Notes under the pieces: generated by a model
Databases searched by the model: none
What the model saw: the letters and a program-made list of their open reading frames with translations, nothing else
What the model was told of the DNA's origin: nothing
Program-made: the position numbers and the translations under genes
Shown: piece after piece, positions 34,303 to 43,642 of the stretch
Layout of the letters: each line of letters opens with the position of its first letter
Numbering within the stretch: position 1 is the stretch's first letter
Origin: G013214665 sp964649815
Lineage (GTDB): Bacteria > Pseudomonadota > Alphaproteobacteria > Rhodobacterales > Rhodobacteraceae
Reading direction: 5' to 3'
Assembly: GCA_964649815.1 (NCBI GenBank)
Contig: CAZYQC010000007.1
Location: 22,361 to 86,360 of the forward strand
DNA: 64,000 bases

Positions 34303-35388
34303 ATGACCCGCCTTGCCCGCCTGCAAAACCAGCTAAAAAGCGCAAATGTAGATGTGCTGGCGCTCGCGCCTGGGGATCATATGCGCTGGCTGATGGGGTT
34401 CAATCCGCATGGCGACGAGCGGCCGCTGCTGTTGTGCGTCACTCAGGAGGCTGCAGGTTTTCTGATGCCTGCACTAGAGGCGGAGAGCGCGGCGCAACAC
34501 ACCGACCTGCCCTTTTATCAATGGGCCGACGAAGATGGCCCGGCGGCAGCGTTTGACGCGCTCTTGGAGGCGTTGGGCGCGTCCAATGCGTCAAGCATAG
34601 CTTTGGACGAGACGATGCGCGCCGACCACGCCGCGTTGGTGCAGGATCGTTTGATGAACGCACGCCGGCAATTCACTGAAACCACAATCGGTGCGTTGCG
34701 GATGCAAAAAGACGAAGAGGATTACAAACACCTTAAGTACAACGCACAAACCGCTGATAAAGCGATGAAAATCGCCTGGTCCCAGATGCGCGTCGGTATG
34801 CGTGAGGTCGACGTTGCGGCCATCGTGCGGGATGCCTTCAAAGACCAGGACGTGAAACCTTTGTTCACGCTTGTCTGCGCTGGCAAAAACGGCGCGTTTC
34901 CGCATCATCAGACGGGAGAGACGACGCTGGCCGCGGGAGATGTGGTCGTGATGGATATCGGTGGCACAATCGATGCCAATTGTTCGGACATCACGCGGAT
35001 GGCAGTGATGGGCGCTCCTTCGGCGGAATATGAAAAGGTGCATGCCATCGTCAACGCAGCGGTCGAGGCGGCCTTGGCTGCGGCGAAACCAGGTGTGACG
35101 GCCAAGACCGTTGACGCCGCTGCGCGCCAGGTGATCTCTGAGGCGGGGTATGGCGCCTATTTCGTCCACCGGACGGGACATGGGTTGGGCACGACCATCC
35201 ATGAGCCGCCCTATATCACCGCAACGTCCGAGACGGTTCTCCAGGAAGGCATGGTCTTTTCCATCGAACCGGGGATCTACATACCCGGCCACTTTGGACT
35301 GCGCTTGGAAGAAATCGTGTTTCTGCGCGCGGACGGGCCAGAGATCTTGTCTGACCTGCCCCGCGACACGCAGATCATTCCCGTTTGA
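34303..35388 (+). CDS. M24-family metallopeptidase (Xaa-Pro aminopeptidase-like)
   Basis: This 361-residue protein has a creatinase/prolidase N-terminal domain (about 1-130) and a pita-bread M24 domain (about 140-361). The five metal ligands can be placed: Asp in VVMDIGG, Asp in CSDITR, His in HRTGHGLG, Glu in SIEPGIY and Glu in LRLEEIV. It could be a proline-specific peptidase or, as some relatives, a hydrolase of other amide bonds. AGGAGG lies 8 bases before ATG. Its 3' end overlaps the convergent thioesterase gene by 14 bases (35375-35388). Confidence 0.88.
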   Translation: MTRLARLQNQLKSANVDVLALAPGDHMRWLMGFNPHGDERPLLLCVTQEAAGFLMPALEAESAAQHTDLPFYQWADEDGPAAAFDALLEALGASNASSIALDETMRADHAALVQDRLMNARRQFTETTIGALRMQKDEEDYKHLKYNAQTADKAMKIAWSQMRVGMREVDVAAIVRDAFKDQDVKPLFTLVCAGKNGAFPHHQTGETTLAAGDVVVMDIGGTIDANCSDITRMAVMGAPSAEYEKVHAIVNAAVEAALAAAKPGVTAKTVDAAARQVISEAGYGAYFVHRTGHGLGTTIHEPPYITATSETVLQEGMVFSIEPGIYIPGHFGLRLEEIVFLRADGPEILSDLPRDTQIIPV

Positions 35389-36244
35389 TCGGGCGCATCA
35401 AGCCCTCTTGCGCCACACTGGCCACCATGCGCCCTTCGCGGTCAAAGATTGACCCGCGGTTAAAGCCGCGCGCACCTCCGGCCCAGGGGCTGTCCATCGT
35501 GTAGAGATGCCAGTCCTGAAACCGGCAGGCACCGTGAAACCACATCGCGTGGTCCAAGCTTGCGGTCATGACGCCGCCTTGGAACCAGGTCACGCCGTGC
35601 CTGCGCAAAGACGACCCCAGCAAGTTCATGTCAGAAGCATAGGCCAACAGGCAATGCTGCATCTGCGGGGTGCATTTGGCCGCAGCGGCCATGCGGAACC
35701 ACAGGTGATTGACGTCCGTCGTCGGCTCGGGCTTGAAGAAATCGCGCGGCGCGACTTCGCGGATTTCGATCGGCCGGGGCCGCAGAAAATCCGCGCGGCG
35801 TTTTTCCGGCAACTGGTCCGCAACCTCTTTGCGCAAGGCTATCCGGTCTTTCCAATCCAACGGATCGCCCACCGAAGGCGCGTCATGCTGATGATGCCAG
35901 CCGTCTTCTGTCACGTGAAACGACGCCGACATATTCAGAATTTGGCGCCCATGCTGAATGGCAACAACGCGCCTGGTGGTAAAACTGCCACCATCGCGGG
36001 CGCGGTCGACCTGATAAATCACTGGAATAGACGGATCGCCAGGCCGGATGAAATAGGCATGCAGCGAATGGCAGAGGCGCTCTTCGGGTACGGTCTGGTA
36101 GGCCGATGCCAAGGCTTGCCCGATCACCTGGCCGCCAAAGATGCGTGTGGGTGTTTCGCCGCCAGAACCAACGCCGCGAAACAGGTCAACTTCCAGCGGT
36201 TCGACCTCGAGCAGATTCAGGAGCACTTCGTGTTCATCCCGCAT
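35375..36244 (-). CDS. tesB: Acyl-CoA thioesterase II
   Basis: This 289-residue double hotdog-fold thioesterase of the TesB family would release free acid from acyl-CoA. Family features include RIFGGQVIGQALASA near the N terminus (about 33-47), SLHAYFIRPGDP, and in the second hotdog YASDMNLLGSSLRRHG, SLDHAMWFHG and MDSPWAGGARGFNRG. The catalytic Asp, Gln and Thr/Ser set is consistent with these segments. ATG 36244 is chosen because GGAGG lies 6 bases before it; the upstream ATG at 36259 would contain that site. The start overlaps the end of the acetoacetyl-CoA synthetase gene. Confidence 0.92.
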   Translation of the reverse strand: MRDEHEVLLNLLEVEPLEVDLFRGVGSGGETPTRIFGGQVIGQALASAYQTVPEERLCHSLHAYFIRPGDPSIPVIYQVDRARDGGSFTTRRVVAIQHGRQILNMSASFHVTEDGWHHQHDAPSVGDPLDWKDRIALRKEVADQLPEKRRADFLRPRPIEIREVAPRDFFKPEPTTDVNHLWFRMAAAAKCTPQMQHCLLAYASDMNLLGSSLRRHGVTWFQGGVMTASLDHAMWFHGACRFQDWHLYTMDSPWAGGARGFNRGSIFDREGRMVASVAQEGLMRPIKRE

Positions 36245-38183
36245 TGTGGGCCTCCGCATAAGCTATGAACCGGTCGAAACTGTCAGGATTTGCCATGCTG
36301 TCCCGGTTCACGACGGTTTTAGGATCACCCCCAAGCAACAGCTTTTTGACCGGCACTTCGAGTTTCTTGCCCGAGAGCGTTCTGGGCACCTCGGCGATTT
36401 GGACAATCTCATTGGGTACAAACCGGGCTGATATGGCCGTTCGGATTGATCCGTTGATGGCCTCTTTGATGCTGTCATCCAAGACAGCACCCTCTGCGAG
36501 CACGACAAAAAGCGGCATAAAGCTCTCTTTGCCAAGGTATTCCAAATCTACAACCAGGCTATCCATCACCACGTCCAACGCCTCGACCGCCTGATAGATC
36601 TCGGCGGACCCCATCCGCAGGCCCTTTCGATTGATCGTGGCGTCTGAGCGGCCGTAAATGACCGATCCGCCCTCTTGCGTGATTTCGATCCAATCGCCGT
36701 GCCGCCAAATGCCGGGATATGTGTCAAAATAGCTCTCGTGCAGGCGCGTGCCGTCCGTGTCGCCCCAGAAATAAAGCGGCATCGACGGCAATGGCTCTGT
36801 GCACACCAGCTCGCCCACTTCGTCAAAGATTTCGATGCCGTTTTCGTCAAAAGCCCGCACCGCATTGCCGAGGAAGCGACACTGCATTTCGCCGGCGCGC
36901 ACGGGCATCATCGGGTTGCCACCAACGAACGCCCCAGCCAGGTCCGTGCCGCCGGAAATAGGCGCAAGCCAGACGTCGGATTTCACGTCGCCGTAGATCC
37001 AGTTGTATGCGTCCGAGGACAAGGGCGAACCGGTCGATCCAATCGAGGTCAGCGCATCCAGGTCGAGGTCACGGCAGCTCACGCCAAGCTTGCGGCACCC
37101 GTCAAAGAACGCGGCCCCCGCGCCGAAATGCGTGATCTTATGCTTGGCGACAAAGCGCCAGATGACACCCATGTCAGGATGGTTGGGCGCGCCGTCGTAC
37201 ATGCAAACCGTGGCACCCTGCCCCAACGCCATCCATTGCGCGTTCCACATGATCCAGCCCGACGAGGTAAACCACATAAAGCGATCTTTTGGGGTGATGT
37301 TGTGGTGCAAAGCCTGTTTGTTGCTTTCCAATACGATACCGCCGTGCCCATGCACGATCGGTTTCGGATTGCCGGTGGTGCCAGACGAATACACGATCCA
37401 CAGCGGGTCCGAGAACGCGACATCGACCGGCAGCGCGGGCTGCGCATGATCCAGCAAGTCGCGCCAGGCGACGTCATCGCCGGGCATGTCGTCAAAAATC
37501 GAAATCGTCACGCGATGCGTCAGCGTCGGCAAGCCAGAGGTGATGTTGGCCAGAACCTCTCGGCGGTCGATGGTTTTGCCTGCGTGCACATATCCATCCT
37601 GCGCGACGATGATCTTGGGTTCGATCTGCTGAAAGCGATCAAGAATGGCGACCTCGCCCATGTCCGGTGCGCATAGCGACCAAATCGCGCCTAAGGATGC
37701 CGTGGCCAGAAACGCGATCAACGCGGCCTCGGTGTTGGGCAGAACGGCCACGACCCGATCCCCTTTGGTCACGCCCATCTCGCGAAAATGCGCCGCCACT
37801 GACCCGACCTGATGCGTCAAGTCCGACCAGCTAAGGGCGGAGGCGCCAAAGGTTTCAGAACCCAAAATCAACGCCAGTCCGTCTGGGTTTATCTTAGCTT
37901 TTTCAAAGACCTGCGATACATAGTTCAAGCGACCGCCCCGGCCCCAAACCGCCTTGTCGACGGCCTCAGCCTCGCAAAAGACCTCGGGGCGCGCACCAAC
38001 GATGCCGCTATAGTCCCAGATGGCGCCCCAAAAGGCCTCCAGGTCTGAGACGCTCCAACTCCATAGCGCATTGTAGTCAGGAAACGTCAGGCCTTCGCGG
38101 TCTTCTACCCATTTGGTAAACTGGGCGAGCGTGGTGGACGCGGCGAACGCCTCGCTTGGGGTCCAGAGAATATCGCGGCTCAT
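36234..38183 (-). CDS. Acetoacetyl-CoA synthetase
   Basis: This 649-residue adenylate-forming enzyme is of acetoacetate-CoA ligase length. Motifs include YSSGTTGNPKPIVHGHGG (about 262-279), the AACS-typical FTSSGWIMWNAQW (about 302-314), GGTDLAG, and the C-terminal Lys in PRTLSGKKLEVPVKKLL. It activates acetoacetate to acetoacetyl-CoA, which the thiolase encoded 10 kb away could split to acetyl-CoA. It overlaps the serine hydrolase gene upstream by 4 bases (38180-38183) and tesB downstream by 11 bases, so hydrolase, synthetase and thioesterase form one operon. Confidence 0.9.
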   Translation of the reverse strand: MSRDILWTPSEAFAASTTLAQFTKWVEDREGLTFPDYNALWSWSVSDLEAFWGAIWDYSGIVGARPEVFCEAEAVDKAVWGRGGRLNYVSQVFEKAKINPDGLALILGSETFGASALSWSDLTHQVGSVAAHFREMGVTKGDRVVAVLPNTEAALIAFLATASLGAIWSLCAPDMGEVAILDRFQQIEPKIIVAQDGYVHAGKTIDRREVLANITSGLPTLTHRVTISIFDDMPGDDVAWRDLLDHAQPALPVDVAFSDPLWIVYSSGTTGNPKPIVHGHGGIVLESNKQALHHNITPKDRFMWFTSSGWIMWNAQWMALGQGATVCMYDGAPNHPDMGVIWRFVAKHKITHFGAGAAFFDGCRKLGVSCRDLDLDALTSIGSTGSPLSSDAYNWIYGDVKSDVWLAPISGGTDLAGAFVGGNPMMPVRAGEMQCRFLGNAVRAFDENGIEIFDEVGELVCTEPLPSMPLYFWGDTDGTRLHESYFDTYPGIWRHGDWIEITQEGGSVIYGRSDATINRKGLRMGSAEIYQAVEALDVVMDSLVVDLEYLGKESFMPLFVVLAEGAVLDDSIKEAINGSIRTAISARFVPNEIVQIAEVPRTLSGKKLEVPVKKLLLGGDPKTVVNRDSMANPDSFDRFIAYAEAHNAG

Positions 38184-39397
38184 TCAAGCGCTCCGTGCAC
38201 AAGAGCTTTGAGTTGCGCTCGGTTTGGATAGGACGATGACGGCGTGAGTTGGGTGAAGAAAACGACCGACAGGTCGTGCACCGGATCAACCCAGAAAAAG
38301 GTCGAGGCCATCCCACCCCAGCTAAAGTCCCCCACAGAGCTTGGCGTTCGCGAGCGCGCCGGGCTGAGAACCACAGCGCCGCCAATGCCAAACCCGATGC
38401 CGTCCATCGGCTGTTCGGCGAAACTTGACGGCCCCATACTGGCGATATCGCCTGCCAAATGGTTGGACGCCATGAATTGAACGGTATGCCGGCTCAGAAC
38501 CCGGTTTTTGCCCGCCAAACCACCCTTGCGCAGCATATCGGCGAACCGCATGTAATCATCTATTGTCCCCACAAGGCCGCCGCCCCCAGAGAACGTCGTG
38601 GGCGCGCGATAGGGGCTTTTCTCGGCCCGATCCACTTCGCGCAGCGTCTCGGCGCCCTTGGTTTGCGCGTTCAACTCCATCGGCCCGCCCTCTAGCGGCG
38701 TGTAGAGCGATGCAAACCGGGGCAATTGATCCTCGGTCACGGCAAAGGCGGTTTCGGTCATGCCGATGGGTTCAAAGATGCGTTCGGCAAAGAATTGATC
38801 CAGGGACTGACCCGACAAAACCTCGACCACCCGCCCGATAACGTCGATCCCAACCGAATATTCCCACCGTGCTCCAGGCTGAAACGCGAGCGGCATCTTC
38901 GCCAGCTTTGCGCAAACCGCGTCCAGCGCGCCTTCGGTCGGACCAAAGCTCAGTTCGGCCTCGGCCAGTGCCTCTGGCAGTGGTCCAATGTTGAACGGAT
39001 AGCTCAGCCCCGAGGTGTGGGTAAGCACTTGGTGCAGGGTCGGGCTGGCGCATGGTTCCGTCTGATCGACAGAGGTCGCCCCAGGCACAAGCGCGCGCAT
39101 ATCGCCAAATTCGGGCAGGATACTGTCCAACCCCGCATCCAGATGTGTGCGCCCCTCTTCGACCAGCATCATCAAGGCCACCGATGTGATCGGTTTGGTC
39201 ATGGAATAGATCCGGACGACCGTATCCCGCGTCCAGGGCAGATCATTGGCAACATCGCGACTGCCGCAGGTATGGAAAAAAACTTCATCCCCGCCTTGGT
39301 TGATCAAAACCGATGATCCAGGGAATTTCTTTTCATCCACATAGCCTTGCATCCAAGACTTAATGCGGTCGAGCCGCCCGTGAAAAAACCCCTTCAT
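38180..39397 (-). CDS. Serine hydrolase of the class C beta-lactamase/EstB family
   Basis: This 405-residue protein has the SxxK motif as SMTK (about residue 65), the YxN-like motif as YSVG (about 163) and a C-terminal HxG-like region (WGGMASTFFWVDP). The sequence HTSGLSYPF is also typical. No signal peptide is seen, so it is a cytoplasmic esterase or lactonase-like enzyme rather than a secreted beta-lactamase. In this operon it may hydrolyse an ester or lactone intermediate. It overlaps its neighbours by ATGA on both sides. Confidence 0.87.
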   Translation of the reverse strand: MKGFFHGRLDRIKSWMQGYVDEKKFPGSSVLINQGGDEVFFHTCGSRDVANDLPWTRDTVVRIYSMTKPITSVALMMLVEEGRTHLDAGLDSILPEFGDMRALVPGATSVDQTEPCASPTLHQVLTHTSGLSYPFNIGPLPEALAEAELSFGPTEGALDAVCAKLAKMPLAFQPGARWEYSVGIDVIGRVVEVLSGQSLDQFFAERIFEPIGMTETAFAVTEDQLPRFASLYTPLEGGPMELNAQTKGAETLREVDRAEKSPYRAPTTFSGGGGLVGTIDDYMRFADMLRKGGLAGKNRVLSRHTVQFMASNHLAGDIASMGPSSFAEQPMDGIGFGIGGAVVLSPARSRTPSSVGDFSWGGMASTFFWVDPVHDLSVVFFTQLTPSSSYPNRAQLKALVHGALE

Positions 39398-40146
39398 GTC
39401 GTTCCTCCTAGCATGGATTGCATTGCGGCGCGGGTTTCCTGGTTGAACCAGACGCCGCGCCGTTCTGGCATATGTTGATTGATCGCCTCGATGGTCGGGC
39501 CGCGCATTTGCAGCTTTACTTGCGCATAAGATGATGCCGGAATGGCCGCCAGCCGCAAAGCCGCCTTTACGGCCGTCTCTACGACCTGCTCATGCGCGAC
39601 CACCTCATCGAGGATACCTGCCTGGTGCAGACGATCCGCCTCATACGGCTGACCGCTGCCCAAGAGCTTGCGAAAATCGTTTGGATCCAGTGTCATACGG
39701 GCGATTTCTAATGCAGAAATCGGAAAATCGACACCCACGCGCACTTCGGCCAAGCCCCCTTGGGCATTGTCACAGCCAACCCGATAATCCGCCGCCAGCA
39801 CAAAAAAGAACCCGCCCGCAATCGCTGGGCCGGTGACGGCCGACACGACCGGTTTGGGGCAGGAAAAGAGCGTGATGTAACATTGGTTCAATGCGTCAAC
39901 CACAGCGGTTTGCCCGTCTTCATCAAGCGCCATCGCCTCTTTCAAATCCATGCCCGCGGAAAAAACTTTGAACGGGCTGGTCACGACGATGGCGGTTACA
40001 TCCGCGGCCGATACCAGCGTCTGTACAGCGTCATCGATCTGCAAGAGATAGTCCGCATTCAGCGCATTGACCGGCGCACGTTGCAGGCGCAGCTCCCACA
40101 CGCCGTCGCGCAGGGGCGCGGTTGTTACCAAGGGGTTTTTCGTCAC
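39394..40146 (-). CDS. Enoyl-CoA hydratase/isomerase family protein
   Basis: This 250-residue crotonase-fold protein has oxyanion-hole segments KVFSAGMDLKEAM (about 61-73) and TGPAIAGGFFFVLAADYR (about 105-122), and an acidic residue in GLAEVRVGVDFP at the usual catalytic Glu position. The second Glu of true hydratases is not evident, so isomerase or other crotonase chemistry is possible. It is the first gene of the minus-strand operon with serine hydrolase, acetoacetyl-CoA synthetase and tesB. Confidence 0.85.
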   Translation of the reverse strand: MTKNPLVTTAPLRDGVWELRLQRAPVNALNADYLLQIDDAVQTLVSAADVTAIVVTSPFKVFSAGMDLKEAMALDEDGQTAVVDALNQCYITLFSCPKPVVSAVTGPAIAGGFFFVLAADYRVGCDNAQGGLAEVRVGVDFPISALEIARMTLDPNDFRKLLGSGQPYEADRLHQAGILDEVVAHEQVVETAVKAALRLAAIPASSYAQVKLQMRGPTIEAINQHMPERRGVWFNQETRAAMQSMLGGTT

Positions 40147-40260
40147 GTCATTCCACCGTCTTTTCCCCGAGTTTGGCTAAGTTCGGGGCGAGTTGCAAAG
40201 CCAATCGAATTGACGCTTGGTCGGGGAATGATAGCGTGATGCCAAACGAGGGAGGACCCA

Positions 40261-40878
40261 ATGAAACTGCACTTTGCACCGAAAAGCCGGGCGTTAAGGA
40301 TCGTTTGGCTGCTCGAAGAACTGGGTCTTGAATATGACTTGGCCAGATACGGTCTGGGCGCCGCAGAAATGCGGACCGACGATTTTCGAAAACTGCATCC
40401 GATGGCGCGGGTTCCGGTGTTAGAGGACGGGGAAACCGTTCTCTTCGAATCCGGTGCCATCGTGGAATATGTGCTTGAGAAATACGGTGACGGACGCCTA
40501 CGCCCTGCCCCGTCCAGCCCCGATTACCCCGCTTACCTCCAGTGGCTCCATTACGCAGAAGGCATGCTGATGCCGCCTGTGAACAATTACATGGTCGAGA
40601 CCGTCTTTCTGCCGCCCGAGCGGCAATCAGAGGTTCACGCCAAGCGGGCGCAAAAACTTTTGGGCTATATGCTCGCCGCAGTCGATCAAGCCGTTGAAGG
40701 CAAAGACTATCTTGCGGGTGCCTTTTCCGGCGCGGACATCATGACCGGCTCGGCGGCGATGATTTCACAGCGCGTGAACATCGACCTCGACGCCATGCCG
40801 CACCTAAAGGCCTATATCAACAGGCTCCAGGCTCGCGACGGGTTTCAAAAGGCGATGGCGATAGAGATCGGCGGGTAA
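40261..40878 (+). CDS. Glutathione S-transferase family protein
   Basis: This 205-residue GST has a thioredoxin-like N domain (1-78) with SRALRIVWLLEELGLEY, cis-Pro in RVPVLEDG and glutathione-binding LFESGAIVEYVLEKYG, and a helical C domain (about 85-205). It is a single plus-strand gene between two minus-strand operons; GGGAGG lies 7 bases before ATG. It may protect against electrophilic intermediates or take part in a glutathione-dependent step. Convergent with livF of operon 2, 12 bases apart. Confidence 0.9.
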   Translation: MKLHFAPKSRALRIVWLLEELGLEYDLARYGLGAAEMRTDDFRKLHPMARVPVLEDGETVLFESGAIVEYVLEKYGDGRLRPAPSSPDYPAYLQWLHYAEGMLMPPVNNYMVETVFLPPERQSEVHAKRAQKLLGYMLAAVDQAVEGKDYLAGAFSGADIMTGSAAMISQRVNIDLDAMPHLKAYINRLQARDGFQKAMAIEIGG

Positions 40879-40890
40879 GCCACGCATCGC

Positions 40891-41592
40891 TTAGACTTCC
40901 AACCATTCTTTGCGCACATCGTCGCGGTCTTTGAGCTCGGCCGGTGTTCCTTCGAACACCACTTGCCCGTGCCCCATGACGTAAACGCGGTGGGCGATGT
41001 CCAATGCGATCGACAACTTTTGCTCAACCAACAGCGTTGAAATTCCGCGTTTGGCGATCTCTTGCAAAAGCTCCGCGACCCGCTGCACCATCTGAGGTGA
41101 CAGACCCTCGGTCGGTTCATCAATCATGATAAGATCCGGGTCGCCCATCAACGTCCGACACATCGTCAACATCTGCTGTTCACCGCCTGAAAGCACAGAG
41201 GCCTCGACATCTGCGCGGCGCTCCAGGTTTTCGAACATGTTGAACATGTCTTGCATCGACCAGCGGCCATCGCCGTCTTTTTGACCGGGCTTCAGGCCAA
41301 GGATCAGGTTTTGCCGTGTCGTGAGGCCCGGAAAGATATCCCGGTTTTCTGGCACATAGCCGATACCAAGGTTGGCCACCTCATAGGCTTTGCGCCCGGC
41401 AATTTCAGCCCCGCGAAACTTGACAGAGCCATGCGGCTCCACCTCGCCCATGACCGCTTTGCACGTGGTCGAGCGGCCCACACCGTTGCGCCCCAAAAGC
41501 GCGACGATCTCGCCTTCTTGGATGCTGAGGTTCACCCCCTGCAAGATATGGGATTTGCCGTAATAGGCGTGCAGATCAACAACGTCGAGCAT
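40891..41592 (-). CDS. livF: ABC transporter ATP-binding protein LivF (operon 2)
   Basis: This 233-residue ATPase is of normal LivF length. Walker A reads GRNGVGRSTTCKAV: the invariant Lys of GxxGxGKST is Arg here (about residue 38), an unusual change in the ATP-binding loop. Signature LSGGEQQMLTMCR, Walker B LIMIDEPTEGLSPQM and Q-type switch LLVEQKLSIA are intact. The start shares one base with the livG stop (TGATG). It is the last gene of livK-livH-livM-livG-livF. Confidence 0.88.
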   Translation of the reverse strand: MLDVVDLHAYYGKSHILQGVNLSIQEGEIVALLGRNGVGRSTTCKAVMGEVEPHGSVKFRGAEIAGRKAYEVANLGIGYVPENRDIFPGLTTRQNLILGLKPGQKDGDGRWSMQDMFNMFENLERRADVEASVLSGGEQQMLTMCRTLMGDPDLIMIDEPTEGLSPQMVQRVAELLQEIAKRGISTLLVEQKLSIALDIAHRVYVMGHGQVVFEGTPAELKDRDDVRKEWLEV

Positions 41593-42350
41593 CAGTGTTC
41601 CGCCTCCAGCGCGGCGCCAAGATAAGCTTCCTGAACTTTGGGGTTTGCGCGAACGGCCTCTGGCGTGCCGGTCGCGATGATCTCGCCATAGACCAAAACG
41701 CTGATCTGATCGGCCAAACCAAAAACCACGCCCATGTCATGTTCCACCATGATCAAGGTTTTGTTTTCCGTCACCTTGCGGATCAGATCGACGATATAGT
41801 CGGTCTCGGAATGGCTCATACCGGCGGTGGGTTCGTCCAGCATGATGACATCCGCGCCACCGGCGATTGTGATGCCAATCTCCAACGCCCGCTGTTCTGC
41901 ATAAGACAAAACGCCCGCCGGCAAATCGCGCCGCGCCGTCAAGTTGATCTGTTCCAGGATGGCCTCGGCGCCCTCGTTCAAGGCGCGGCTTTTTCCGACC
42001 ATGTTCCAGAACGAGTATTTGTAGCCCAGCGACCACAAGAGCGAGCACCGCACATTTTCAAAAACACTCATCTGGGGAAAGATGTTTGTGATTTGGAACG
42101 ACCGGCTGAGCCCCATTCGGTTGATTTCGAACGGCGCCAACCCTGCCAGATCTTTGCCATGCAGGGAAATCGTCCCTCCCGACACGGGGAAGCGGCCAGT
42201 GATCAGGTTAAAGAGCGTGGATTTCCCCGCGCCATTCGGCCCAATCACCGCGTGACGTTCACCCTTGGCAATCGAAAGATCGACGCCGCGAATGATCTCG
42301 GCTTTGCCAAAGCTCTTTTCGACGCCCGCGAGTTCAAGTGCAGATGTCAT
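41592..42350 (-). CDS. livG: ABC transporter ATP-binding protein LivG (operon 2)
   Basis: This 252-residue ATPase has Walker A GPNGAGKST with normal Lys, the LivG insert NRMGLSRSFQITNIF, signature VLSYAEQRALEIG (the LSGGxQ motif is degenerate to LSYAEQ, as in many LivG), Walker B VIMLDEPTAGMS and switch His in IMVEHDMGV. It overlaps livM by 4 bases and livF by one base, so the transporter ATPases are translationally coupled. Confidence 0.9.
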   Translation of the reverse strand: MTSALELAGVEKSFGKAEIIRGVDLSIAKGERHAVIGPNGAGKSTLFNLITGRFPVSGGTISLHGKDLAGLAPFEINRMGLSRSFQITNIFPQMSVFENVRCSLLWSLGYKYSFWNMVGKSRALNEGAEAILEQINLTARRDLPAGVLSYAEQRALEIGITIAGGADVIMLDEPTAGMSHSETDYIVDLIRKVTENKTLIMVEHDMGVVFGLADQISVLVYGEIIATGTPEAVRANPKVQEAYLGAALEAEH

Positions 42351-43642
42351 GCTGCACCTCCTGGTGTGTTTGCGTCATTCCAGGCGTCTTTCAACGCAGG
42401 CGCCGTCGCACGGCAAATGCCGATACCAACGACGGTGACGGCGATGGCGACAATCCAGGGCAAGATGTCGTGGCTGTTGAACGTGGTCCAAAAGAGCGTC
42501 ATCTCTTCATCCCCTTTGGCCGCATGGCGGTAGTGAAAGATCATCTCGACCAGAGCAGACGCGCCAAGAATGCCAATTGCGCCCGGGATCAGCGTCCGCA
42601 GGTAGGGCATCATAAGAACGCTCAGCTTGCCCAGCCTGAGGGCGGGCACATGCATCATGATCAACCCGGCCAACCCGCCGGGGAAGAACATCACCGTGGC
42701 AACAAACAGCGTGCCTGCATAAAAGGCCCAAAGCTCTGTTTCGAGCGACAGAACGGTCTGCACCAAGGTAAAGACGATGGCCCCGAGAACAGGCCCAAAG
42801 AAAAAGCCAACCCCACCCAGGAACGTCACCAACAAGATGATGCCTGACTGGGTCGCGTTGAGGTTTTCCTCGGTCAGGATTTCGTAGTTCACCGCAAAAA
42901 GCGCGCCGGCAACACCAGCAAAGAACCCCGAAGCGATGAAGGAATAGAACCGGACCCACCGCGCGGAATAGCCCAGAAACTCGGCCCGTTCCGGGTTGTC
43001 ACGCACCGCATTCGCCATCCGCCCGACCGGCGTGCGCGAGAAAAGATACATCGCAAGGGCCGACAGAATGGTCCAGAATGCGATCAGGTAATAGACCTCG
43101 ATCTGCTGCAGGAACTCGACGCCAAAGAACGGCATGCCATAGGTCCGGTCACCCGAGATACCTTCTTCGCCTCCGAAAAAGGCCACGATGATCACCGAAC
43201 AGGCCGCGATCAACTCGCCAATGCCAAGCGAGATCATCGCAAAGACTGTTCCTGCATTGCGCGTCGAAAACGACCCGACGATCAACGCCAGCCCCATGCC
43301 AAAGAGGCCGCCGAAAATCGGCAGGACAGGCAAGGGGATCATCGCGAAAAACTCGCTCGCGTTGATGATGTGCATACAGGCAAAGCCACCGACGCCCATG
43401 TAAACCGCATGGCCAAAGCTAAGCATGCCGCCCTGCCCCAGCAGCATGTTATACGCCAGCGCAAAGATGATCGTGATGCACATCTGGTTCATGATCGTGA
43501 TCGCCGAATTCGACGTGAACACGAAGGGAATAAAGATCAGGATGACAGCTGAAATCAGCCAGGGCATCGTCGAGAGTGTCATCGTGCCTGCACGCATGCG
43601 CTGCGCAGGCTTTGACGGGTCTGTCGTGAGTTGATCGGTCAT
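42347..43642 (-). CDS. livM: ABC transporter permease LivM (operon 2)
   Basis: This 431-residue integral membrane permease has about ten hydrophobic segments. The LivM signature is MLLGQGGMLSFGHAVYMG near residues 65-82, and the coupling loop is TPVGRMANAVRDNPERAEFLGY. A C-terminal extension with two more hydrophobic segments (about 355-420) is unusual relative to E. coli LivM. It overlaps livH and livG by 4 bases each. Confidence 0.9.
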   Translation of the reverse strand: MTDQLTTDPSKPAQRMRAGTMTLSTMPWLISAVILIFIPFVFTSNSAITIMNQMCITIIFALAYNMLLGQGGMLSFGHAVYMGVGGFACMHIINASEFFAMIPLPVLPIFGGLFGMGLALIVGSFSTRNAGTVFAMISLGIGELIAACSVIIVAFFGGEEGISGDRTYGMPFFGVEFLQQIEVYYLIAFWTILSALAMYLFSRTPVGRMANAVRDNPERAEFLGYSARWVRFYSFIASGFFAGVAGALFAVNYEILTEENLNATQSGIILLVTFLGGVGFFFGPVLGAIVFTLVQTVLSLETELWAFYAGTLFVATVMFFPGGLAGLIMMHVPALRLGKLSVLMMPYLRTLIPGAIGILGASALVEMIFHYRHAAKGDEEMTLFWTTFNSHDILPWIVAIAVTVVGIGICRATAPALKDAWNDANTPGGAA

